In this document: positions 1-4,916 of the stretch, in pieces
How the letters are laid out: each line of letters starts with the position of its first letter
Position numbering within the stretch: the stretch's first letter is position 1
Source of the DNA: Candidatus Hydrogenedentota bacterium
GTDB taxonomy: Bacteria; Hydrogenedentota; Hydrogenedentia; Hydrogenedentales; CAITNO01
Direction: 5' to 3'
Assembly: GCA_007118765.1 (NCBI GenBank)
Contig: SKQZ01000044.1
Coordinates: 1 to 7,897, forward strand
DNA length: 7,897 nucleotides
Position numbers and translations under genes: made by a program
Notes under the pieces: model-generated
Told to the model about the DNA's origin: nothing
Database searches by the model: none
The model's input: only the letters and a program-made list of their open reading frames with translations

Positions 1-1
1 C

Positions 2-379
2 CGCACCAGCGACATCGTGCTGCCCAATTATGATCACCAGATTCAAAAAGCGAAAGACGTATGTCGCGGCATGGTTGTCGCAGGCTACACGGCCCCGCGT
101 CCGCCCAGACTTTATGCCCTTGGCGAGACCGCAAAAGCCGCGTTTGAAGCGGCGGTCTGGGGCATGAAGGAAGCTGGTTGGGCCAGCGAACACGACATGC
201 TTATCAGTACACACATTGCCAACGTTCTGTGCGGCGGCGATCGCCTTGCCGGCGAACCCATGACCGAACAGGATTTCCTTGATCTTGAGTGCGAGGCCTT
301 TGTCAGCCTCTGCGGCACCGAAAAAACCCAGGCGCGGATACAGCACATGCTTGCTTCCGGCAAGCCGCTGCGCAACTAG
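2..379 (+). CDS. 3-hydroxyacyl-CoA dehydrogenase, FadN/FadB-type, C-terminal fragment (5' end outside window)
   Basis: Only the last 125 residues are present; the frame is open from base 2 and ends at TAG 377-379. The enzyme family oxidises 3-hydroxyacyl-CoA to 3-ketoacyl-CoA with NAD+ in fatty acid beta-oxidation, and many members also carry an enoyl-CoA hydratase domain. The visible part matches the extreme C-terminus of the long FadN-type proteins: a GYTAPRPP segment, an ANVLCGGD motif, then LDLECEAFVSL, a KTQARIQHML helix and the typical ending GKPLRN. The dehydrogenase Rossmann fold and active-site residues lie upstream of the window and cannot be checked. A thiolase starts 20 bases after the stop, the usual order for a FadN/FadA or FadB/FadA pair, which supports the call. 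The assignment to the family is firm from the tail. FadN-like rather than another multifunctional 3HCDH protein is inference. Confidence 0.85.
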   Translation, partial: RTSDIVLPNYDHQIQKAKDVCRGMVVAGYTAPRPPRLYALGETAKAAFEAAVWGMKEAGWASEHDMLISTHIANVLCGGDRLAGEPMTEQDFLDLECEAFVSLCGTEKTQARIQHMLASGKPLRN

Positions 380-399
380 CCAAAAGGAGGATTGACGAT

Positions 400-1566
400 A
401 TGCAGAATGTATATGTAGTATCAGCCGTACGCACGGCTGTTGGCCGGTCAAAAGCAGGCAGCGCCATTGCGCATGTGCGCCCCGACGACCTTGCCGCCGC
501 TGCAATTAAAGAAGCGGTGAATCGTTCGGGCGTTCCTGCGGAACGCCTCCAGGATTGCGTGATCGGTTGTGCTTTTCCCGAAGCGGAATCGGGCATGAAC
601 ATAGGACGCATGGCGGTGCTTACTGCCGGACTCCCGGACACCATTTCCGGGGAAACCCTGAACCGCTTTTGCTCGTCCGGGCTGGAAACCATGGCCACGG
701 CAGGCGCCAAAATCGAATGTGGCATGCTTGACGCGGCGATTGCGGGCGGCACTGAGTCCATGAGCATTATCCCCATGGGCGGCAACAAATTGACGCCGAA
801 CCCAACACTGGTGAAGAATAACCCGCGCAGTTACACCAGCATGGGGCAGTGCGCCGACAATGTTGCCAACGACTTCAACATCACCCGTGAAGAATGTGAC
901 GAATGGGCGGTGCGCAGCAACAAGCGGGCGTGCGAAGCCATAGAAAAGGGCTATTTCAAAGACCAGATTGTGCCCCTCAACGTAAAAGGACCGGGCGGCA
1001 AAACCTATGTCTTTGATACGGACGAAGGCCCCCGTCCCGGCACCACCCTCGAAGGGCTTGCCAAATTGCGGCCGGCATTCGCCGGACCCGCGGGCAAAGG
1101 GGTTGCCACTGCGGGCAATTCCAGCCAGACCAGCTGCGGCGCAGCGGCCACGGTGTTGGTGAGCGAAGCCATGCTGAGTGAACTGGGCGTAAAACCCCTC
1201 GCCAAATTGCGCGGCTATGCCGTCGGCGCGGGCGACCCCGGCTATCTTGGACCGGCTCAGGTGCCCGCCATCGAAGACGCGCTGAAGCAGGCGGGTATTA
1301 CGCTGGACGATATCGGGCTTGTGGAGTGCAACGAAGCCTTCGCATCACAGGCGCTCTATGTCATCAAGACCATGGGCATCAATCCCGACATTGTCAACGT
1401 GAACGGCGGCGCCATTGCGCTCGGCCATCCCCTCGGCGCGACGGGCGCCAAACTCGCCACACAGCTCATTCATGACATGAAGCGGCTTGGTGTGAAATGG
1501 GGTTTGGAGACCATGTGCATCGGCGGCGGCATGGGCGCAGCAGGCATATTCGAACTGTGTGATTAA
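400..1566 (+). CDS. fadA: Acetyl-CoA acyltransferase / 3-ketoacyl-CoA thiolase
   Basis: A complete 388-residue thiolase, normal length for the family. It cleaves 3-ketoacyl-CoA with CoA to acetyl-CoA and a shortened acyl-CoA, the last step of beta-oxidation, in the cytoplasm. The nucleophile is Cys91 in NRFCSSGLETM; the other catalytic elements are Asn311 in CNEAFA, His343 in GGAIALGHPLGATG and Cys373 in TMCIGGGMGAAG. The start is ATG 400, preceded by a strong AAAGGAGG at 383-390 with 9 bases of spacing, and the N-terminus NVYVVSAVRTAVG is typical; the open frame continues upstream to 289 but that extension overlaps the previous gene and looks non-coding. It follows the FadN-like gene by 20 bases, so they are probably one operon. 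Oddity: the conserved NSSQxSDGAA loop reads NSSQTSCGAA, with Cys246 where Asp is usual. Biosynthetic acetyl-CoA acetyltransferase is the alternative, but the neighbour favours a degradative thiolase. Confidence 0.93.
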   Translation: MQNVYVVSAVRTAVGRSKAGSAIAHVRPDDLAAAAIKEAVNRSGVPAERLQDCVIGCAFPEAESGMNIGRMAVLTAGLPDTISGETLNRFCSSGLETMATAGAKIECGMLDAAIAGGTESMSIIPMGGNKLTPNPTLVKNNPRSYTSMGQCADNVANDFNITREECDEWAVRSNKRACEAIEKGYFKDQIVPLNVKGPGGKTYVFDTDEGPRPGTTLEGLAKLRPAFAGPAGKGVATAGNSSQTSCGAAATVLVSEAMLSELGVKPLAKLRGYAVGAGDPGYLGPAQVPAIEDALKQAGITLDDIGLVECNEAFASQALYVIKTMGINPDIVNVNGGAIALGHPLGATGAKLATQLIHDMKRLGVKWGLETMCIGGGMGAAGIFELCD

Positions 1567-1593
1567 CAGCGACAGAACCGGATAAACGAATAG

Positions 1594-1628
1594 AAACGGG
1601 CTTCACGATAACCGTGAAGCCCGTTTTT
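1594..1628. terminator. Rho-independent terminator, probably bidirectional
   Basis: A perfect 14-bp inverted repeat (1594-1607 with 1613-1626) encloses the 5-base loop ATAAC. On the plus strand the stem runs into five T residues (1624-1628), the form of an intrinsic terminator for the thiolase gene, which ends 27 bases before it. On the minus strand the stem ends in TTTCTATT, a weaker T-rich tail, so it may also stop the convergent lipoprotein gene whose stop codon lies 25 bases to the right. Confidence 0.92.
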
Positions 1629-1652
1629 CTTGAAAGGGTATTTGTCGGATGG

Positions 1653-2255
1653 TTACAGCACCGTGAATTGTGCTTGCGAGGAAATGGCGGAACGGGCGGT
1701 GCGCACCGTGGTTACAATCGTATACTGGCCGGGATCAAGGTTGCTGGGAAGTCTGAACGGCTGCGAACTAACCCATGTGCCGTCTTCCCGTCTGAACGAG
1801 TGGGTGGATACATCGGCGATCATGCGTTCGCCACGCATCAGCGAACGTTGTTCGCTCACCTCCACGCCACCGCCGGTGCCCAGCAGGGCGTATTGAATGC
1901 TTGCGTCTGCCATTTCGCCGGGACGCACGCTTTGTGGCAACACTTCGCTGCGTTCCAACGTGAGCATTTCCCCCTGTGCAGGGGTGTAATTGTATTCGGC
2001 CTCGGTTTCCGCGCGGGTGCGCGCCCGCCGAACTTTTATGTCATGGGCAATCAGCCCCGCGGCGCCGCCCACAAGGCCGCCGATTACGGCGCCCTCAACA
2101 GCGCGTCCGCTCTGATGCCCGATGATGCCGCCCGCGATGGCGCCGGTGCCCGCGCCAAGGCCCGCAGATTCTCCGTATGTTTCGCAACCGGTCATGACAA
2201 CGCCGACGATTCCCGCCAAGACGAGGGAACCCCAAAAAGTGACTCGAGGACTCAT
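1653..2255 (-). CDS. Glycine-zipper lipoprotein with beta-rich C-terminal domain
   Basis: A 200-residue envelope protein. The N-terminus is a signal peptide: a short basic start (Arg4), a hydrophobic stretch around residues 7-20, then MTGC with Cys24 as the lipidation site; Met at the -3 position is unusual for a lipobox. Residues 31-70 are a Gly/Ala-rich segment with repeated GxxxG spacing (GLGAGTGAIAGG, GAVIGGLVGGAAG), the glycine-zipper motif of membrane-inserting helices known from SlyB-, YMGG- and OmpA-associated families. After a charged, alanine-rich linker (about 72-88) the remaining 110 residues look like a beta-sandwich, with alternating hydrophobic strands and turns such as SVRPGEMAD and LDPGQYTIVTTV. 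The start ATG (2253-2255) has AAGGAGA (2262-2268) 6 bases upstream. It is convergent with the thiolase and divergent from the sigma gene, so probably monocistronic. Location in the outer membrane or periplasm is inferred; I do not recognise a specific function. Confidence 0.8.
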   Translation of the reverse strand: MSPRVTFWGSLVLAGIVGVVMTGCETYGESAGLGAGTGAIAGGIIGHQSGRAVEGAVIGGLVGGAAGLIAHDIKVRRARTRAETEAEYNYTPAQGEMLTLERSEVLPQSVRPGEMADASIQYALLGTGGGVEVSEQRSLMRGERMIADVSTHSFRREDGTWVSSQPFRLPSNLDPGQYTIVTTVRTARSAISSQAQFTVL

Positions 2256-2396
2256 GTTCTTTCTCCTTAAATGCTGGCGGGGTTGCCGCCGTTAAAAATG
2301 TTGCTTAAATTGGTCTCCTGCAAACAACACGGGTTCATCTTCTCTAGTAGACGATACCCAATCGCGCTTATTCATTTAATCTTGTGTTGCATATAC

Positions 2397-2425
2397 AGTA
2401 TGCCATATCTGCGGCAGTTTAACAA
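2397..2425 (-). promoter_or_regulatory. Possible sigma-70-type promoter for the lipoprotein gene
   Basis: On the minus strand, TTGTTA (2420-2425) and CATACT (2397-2402) are separated by 17 bases. Each matches four of six consensus positions. The distance to the lipoprotein start is about 140 bases, leaving a long leader. Short imperfect matches like this arise by chance in AT-rich intergenic DNA, so this is only a candidate. Confidence 0.25.
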
Positions 2426-2538
2426 AAGAACGAGCCGAATCTTTTTGGGCGTTCCCTTTGTGGAACCTTTGTGCAGCCGGGGGTATTGATCACCGTGATG
2501 TCCGACGGGCTAACCGCCGAGGAAGAATGCACATAACC

Positions 2539-2595
2539 CGCCTGATGAACAGCGGGCCTGTGTGAAAAGAGTGGAGTTTGGTGTTCATGTGGGCG
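2539..2595 (+). other. Long-range stem-loop, possible structured RNA
   Basis: ATGAACA (2545-2551) is a perfect complement of TGTTCAT (2582-2588), and just outside it CGCC (2539-2542) pairs with GGCG (2592-2595) across a TG/GTG internal loop. The stem closes a 30-base loop. A competing local hairpin, CCCGC (2537-2541) with GCGGG (2551-2555), uses part of the same left arm. This is not followed by a T-tract, so it is not an intrinsic terminator. It may be part of a small RNA or leader, or fortuitous. Confidence 0.35.
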
Positions 2596-2702
2596 TTTAC
2601 TGTATACGCCGGTATATGATAGGATAAGAAGTATCAAAGGGCTGAAATACGCGGGTTAAAACGGCTGTTCCTATTGTGGTGCAGGATAATGACCTGTGTA
2701 CT

Positions 2703-2745
2703 GCGATGTCGAGGCGCGTGTTCGTCACGAACACAAACCCATCGC
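2703..2745 (+). other. Two-tier stem-loop in the region upstream of the sigma gene
   Basis: An inner perfect 7-bp stem, GTGTTCG (2718-2724) with CGAACAC (2728-2734) around the loop TCA, sits inside an outer 6-bp stem, GCGATG (2703-2708) with CATCGC (2740-2745). Both helices can form together as one interrupted hairpin. No T-run follows within 20 bases, so termination is unlikely. As DNA, the inner inverted repeat could equally be an operator for a dimeric regulator. Confidence 0.4.
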
Positions 2746-2804
2746 GATAAAAACGGGTCAAATAAGCAGTGCCGCAAAAGGCAAAACGTTACAAGCATAG
2801 CAGA

Positions 2805-2844
2805 CACCTGATAACAGGTGCGGTACGGGTGTGCAGGTCACACC
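2805..2844 (+). other. Tandem hairpins with a complementary loop, upstream of the sigma gene
   Basis: The first hairpin is CACCTG (2805-2810) with CAGGTG (2815-2820) around ATAA. The second, 7 bases later, is GGTGTG (2828-2833) with CACACC (2839-2844) around the loop CAGGT. That loop is complementary to ACCTG (2806-2810) in the first hairpin, so the two can interact or form an alternative pairing. Both stems are perfect. They lie 127-167 bases before the proposed sigma start, in what would be its 5' leader if transcription begins further upstream. Confidence 0.4.
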
Positions 2845-2884
2845 AGGAAAGGATCGGTTCGCATGGGTTGCCACAATCATCAGC

Positions 2885-2932
2885 GGCACTTTAGCGCGGT
2901 ATACCGTGCCATTGTGCGTCCGGCGGCGCCGG
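2885..2932 (+). other. Palindrome cluster just upstream of the sigma-factor ribosome site
   Basis: Three dyads lie close together: GGCAC/GTGCC (2885-2889 with 2906-2910), the 10-base perfect palindrome CGGTATACCG (2897-2906) inside it, and CCGGC/GCCGG (2920-2924 with 2928-2932). The core GTATAC also occurs at 2602-2607. These may be operator half-sites or leader RNA structure. The short lengths mean chance cannot be excluded. Confidence 0.3.
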
Positions 2933-2950
2933 TTCCTGTTAACCTTTCCC

Positions 2951-2958
2951 GAGGGGAG
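2951..2958 (+). promoter_or_regulatory. Ribosome binding site deciding a GTG start for the sigma factor
   Basis: The purine run GAGGGGAG ends 13 bases before GTG 2972. That spacing is longer than ideal, but no in-frame ATG exists before the conserved sigma region 2, and no other in-frame candidate has a better ribosome site. The long spacing and GTG codon suggest modest translation. Confidence 0.55.
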
Positions 2959-2971
2959 TGCGTTTCCAACA

Positions 2972-3571
2972 GTGCAACATAAACAAGCATCAAAATTTGA
3001 ATCGCTGGATGACAAACAGTTGGCGCTGGCACTCAAATCAGGCGATAAAAGCGCCTTTGACGAAATTGTACGACGATATCAAGGGCGTGTGTATGCAGCG
3101 GCCTATCGCGTTACAGGCAATCGGGAAGATGCGCTGGACGTGGCGCAAGAGTCGTTGATGAAGGCCTACAGAAAGATTGATGCCTGGAAGCCCACCGGCG
3201 GATTCTTGTCATGGCTGTTGCGGTTGACCACCAATCAGGCCATTGACCATATACGTCGCCGCAATCGGCGGCGACAGGAGCGGCTTGACGAAGCGTTTCG
3301 CAACGAAAGTGAAGGCGCCCCGGTGGAACCAACAGTTGTGGACACGGAAGAGTCGGTGCATGCCAACGAAATTGACGCCCGCATACGCGCCTCGTTGGTG
3401 GTGTTGTCGCCCATGCAGCGCACCGTGTTTGTGTTGCGCCACTTTGAAGGATTTTCGTTGGCCGAAATCGCGGAAACACTGGAGTGCACGGTTGGCAGTG
3501 TGAAAGTGCATTTGTTTCGCGCCATGAAAAAATTGCGCAAGGAACTCAGCGATTTTGCGTCGAATATATAG
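2972..3571 (+). CDS. ECF-family RNA polymerase sigma factor (sigma-70 group 4, RpoE-like)
   Basis: A 199-residue sigma factor that would direct RNA polymerase to a specific promoter set, typically in response to envelope or stress signals. Region 2 spans about residues 26-100: FDEIVRRYQGRVYAAAYRVTG, then NREDALDVAQESLMKAYRKID (region 2.2, core-binding) and FLSWLLRLTTNQAIDHIRRRNRR (regions 2.3-2.4, -10 recognition). A variable acidic linker covers about 101-135. Region 4 spans about 141-192: LSPMQRTVFVLRHFEGFSLAEIAETL followed by the helix-turn-helix TVGSVKVHLFRAMKKLRKEL that reads the -35 element. There is no region 1.1 or 3, as expected for the ECF group. The frame stays open upstream to 2831, but that extension (Arg-rich, no sigma similarity) is over inverted repeats, so GTG 2972 is preferred. 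The next gene, 87 bases downstream, encodes a membrane protein that could be its regulator. The ECF subgroup and target promoters are unknown. Confidence 0.92.
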   Translation: MQHKQASKFESLDDKQLALALKSGDKSAFDEIVRRYQGRVYAAAYRVTGNREDALDVAQESLMKAYRKIDAWKPTGGFLSWLLRLTTNQAIDHIRRRNRRRQERLDEAFRNESEGAPVEPTVVDTEESVHANEIDARIRASLVVLSPMQRTVFVLRHFEGFSLAEIAETLECTVGSVKVHLFRAMKKLRKELSDFASNI

Positions 3572-3572
3572 G

Positions 3573-3593
3573 CGGCACGATGGTTTCGTGCCG
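3573..3593 (+). other. Perfect hairpin between the sigma gene and its neighbour
   Basis: CGGCACGA (3573-3580) pairs with TCGTGCCG (3586-3593) around the loop TGGTT, an 8-bp perfect stem beginning 2 bases after the sigma stop codon. It is followed by TGTTGCAG rather than a T-tract, so it is not a standard intrinsic terminator. It could stabilise the 3' end of the sigma message or reduce read-through into the downstream gene. Confidence 0.55.
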
Positions 3594-3658
3594 TGTTGCA
3601 GTCATACATGTGAACCCCAGAAGGTGTAATCAGGATTCCCAACGGAGTTATAGTCGCT

Positions 3659-4771
3659 ATGCAGTATCGTCTCTCGTCGCTTTTGTACGCATGGCGGTGG
3701 CGGCGCGCCCAAAAGACCGCCGGCCCGCTGATGGCAAAGGCCACGTATGAACCGCTCGAATCGGAAGAGCGTGCCCGCCTCAATCGTTTGTGCCGCGAGT
3801 TTCCCCAACTGGACAAAGAGCAGGAACAGTTTGAACGCTTTGCCAAGCAGTTTCATGTTGCCGGGGAACAACTGCCTATCGATCTTTCCGGCCGTATCAA
3901 TGTAGCGCTGTCAGAACCTCTTGAATATCGCCGCCAGCGGTTGGTGGGCGTATATGCCGCCACGCTGGCAATTGCATTGTTGGTGGCCGGCATCTATGCG
4001 GGCGTGATGCTCATAGAGGGGTCAAACACAGACGGGCGACAGGAAACAGCACAGCAAGCGAGCGCACCCGCAACTGTAGCGCCCGCCCCTCAAGAGCCCA
4101 TAACGCCTGCTATGGCCGCCATGAATGGTCGCCTCGCCCGGGCGATGGAAGAGGCGTGCCGCATGGTGGACGACAGCGATAGAATCGGTGCGGCAACGTT
4201 GCTGGAAGAAACCATCGCGGATGCTTCCGATGCGTCCCTCGCCGGAGAGGCGTTGTTGTTGCTGGCCGACATAGAATACACCTATCTGCAGCGATATGAT
4301 CAGGCCCTTGAGGCATTTGAGACGCTGCGAGGTTCTCATCCGGACATTTTTGATTCACGTGACGAGAGCATGACACGGTACGAATTGCTTTTGGAGGCGA
4401 AACACGAAGAGTTCGCGCCCCTGCATCACCTTGATGCTGCGCGGGACCACGGCAGTTTTCAAGAATTGGAACGGCTGGTTGTCCAGTATCCCGGCACCCT
4501 GCTGGCACAGGTTGCGATAGAAGAAATGGGCAGACTTGTAAAAGGTCCCGAACAAGGCGGAATGCTCAACCTTGCGGAAGCGCTTGAAGAAGTGCGCGCA
4601 CAGTGTTCCGAGCCGGTGGCCGCGGCGCAGGTGAACCTGTTGCTTGGCGATCACTATCGTGGCGCCCTTAACGACAGAGCACGCGCCCACGCGGCTTACA
4701 GCCGGGCGGCGGCAAGCGATCATATTGCATTGTCCCATCGGGCACACCAAGCGTTGAGCCGCTTGGAGTAA
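3659..4771 (+). CDS. Single-pass membrane protein with exported TPR-like domain, putative anti-sigma regulator
   Basis: A 370-residue protein in three parts. Residues 1-95 are charged and predicted cytoplasmic, with helices around LNRLCREFPQLDKEQEQFERFAKQF and LPIDLSGRINVALSEPLEYRRQR. A hydrophobic helix at about 95-118 (LVGVYAATLAIALLVAGIYAGVML), preceded by Arg91, Arg92 and Arg94, indicates an N-in/C-out orientation. An Ala/Pro/Thr/Gln linker (about 121-150) leads to a helical, exported domain of 220 residues with TPR-like pairs near 197-226 (LLLLADIEYTYLQRYDQALEAFETL) and 321-350. The start ATG has GGAG (3644-3647) 11 bases upstream; Met25 lacks a ribosome site. It follows an ECF sigma gene, the classical place for an anti-sigma factor, and its layout (cytoplasmic head, one helix, periplasmic sensor) fits. 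It has only scattered cysteines and no HxxxCxxC zinc motif, so it is not a standard ZAS anti-sigma. The regulatory role is inferred from position and topology; a TPR envelope protein of another function is possible. Confidence 0.7.
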   Translation: MQYRLSSLLYAWRWRRAQKTAGPLMAKATYEPLESEERARLNRLCREFPQLDKEQEQFERFAKQFHVAGEQLPIDLSGRINVALSEPLEYRRQRLVGVYAATLAIALLVAGIYAGVMLIEGSNTDGRQETAQQASAPATVAPAPQEPITPAMAAMNGRLARAMEEACRMVDDSDRIGAATLLEETIADASDASLAGEALLLLADIEYTYLQRYDQALEAFETLRGSHPDIFDSRDESMTRYELLLEAKHEEFAPLHHLDAARDHGSFQELERLVVQYPGTLLAQVAIEEMGRLVKGPEQGGMLNLAEALEEVRAQCSEPVAAAQVNLLLGDHYRGALNDRARAHAAYSRAAASDHIALSHRAHQALSRLE

Positions 4772-4849
4772 TCAGGCCGGCGCACCCCCTTTTCGCAGGC
4801 AGTTGGCGGGGGCAGATGGGCGGCGTGCCATGCCTGTGTTGCAATGAAG

Positions 4850-4879
4850 TTGCCGACTTTTTTCCGGATGTGTTACCAT
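4850..4879 (+). promoter_or_regulatory. Possible sigma-70-type promoter for the gspE-gspF operon
   Basis: TTGCCG (4850-4855) and TACCAT (4874-4879) are 18 bases apart, each matching four of six consensus positions. They lie in the 145-base gap after the membrane-protein gene and end 37 bases before the GTG start, a sensible distance. Upstream in the gap (4772-4849) I see GC-rich sequence with a weak CCCCC/GGGGG pairing but no clear terminator, so read-through from the sigma operon is also possible. Confidence 0.35.
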
Positions 4880-4900
4880 CAATCTTTGGTTTGCAATCGT

Positions 4901-4906
4901 AAGGAG
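4901..4906 (+). promoter_or_regulatory. Ribosome binding site selecting GTG over a nearer out-of-frame ATG
   Basis: AAGGAG at 4901-4906 is 10 bases from GTG 4917, the start in frame with the ATPase. An ATG at 4909 is only 2 bases from the same site, too close for normal initiation. It would open a 41-codon out-of-frame reading frame ending at 5034. Confidence 0.65.
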
Positions 4907-4916
4907 TTATGTCGGC

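Larger units (their letters stand above)
2256..2971. other. 716-base intergenic region with several inverted repeats, no convincing gene
   Basis: This region separates the divergent lipoprotein and sigma-factor genes. Short open frames exist on both strands, but none has a good ribosome site together with a protein-like composition. The left part (2270-2450) is AT-richer than its surroundings and holds the possible lipoprotein promoter. The centre and right contain inverted repeats listed separately (2539-2595, 2703-2745, 2805-2844, 2885-2932), plus a small hairpin GTTCC/GGAAC at 2451-2466. Possible plus-strand promoter elements for the sigma gene are TTTACT (2596-2601) and TAGGAT (2620-2625) with 18 bases between them, and an ECF-like GGAACC (2462-2467); all are weak. 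I looked for the signatures of tRNA, tmRNA, RNase P RNA, SRP RNA, 6S RNA and common riboswitches and did not find a convincing match. A small RNA or a structured leader for the sigma gene is possible. Confidence 0.5.

Noticed and set aside
1614..2270. 218-residue open frame on the plus strand opposite the lipoprotein
   Set aside because: It starts within the terminator stem-loop and is antisense to a gene with a good ribosome site, signal peptide and lipobox.
2462..2489. ECF-like promoter GGAACC with TATTGA 16 bases on, for autoregulation of the sigma gene
   Set aside because: The -35 resembles known ECF sites, but the -10 is not characteristic, it lies almost 500 bases from the sigma start, and GGAAC occurs often by chance.
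2480..2515. GGGGGT...GACGGGC resembling the 5' end of a tmRNA
   Set aside because: The rest of the tmRNA signature is missing: no matching acceptor stem or T-arm is found about 350 bases downstream and no tag reading frame.
2419..2637. 72-residue open frame on the minus strand in the intergenic region
   Set aside because: No ribosome site at its start and no recognisable protein features; it crosses several inverted repeats and has an atypical composition (many His, Ser and Pro).
2831..2971. Upstream extension of the sigma factor reading frame to 2831
   Set aside because: The added 47 residues have no sigma-factor similarity, overlap inverted repeats and lack a ribosome site; GTG 2972 fits the family's usual N-terminus.
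4782..4870. Terminator between the membrane-protein gene and gspE (T-run at 4858-4863)
   Set aside because: The only stems before the T-run are a 4-bp GCAA/TTGC and a loose CCCCC/GGGGG pairing, too weak for an intrinsic terminator.
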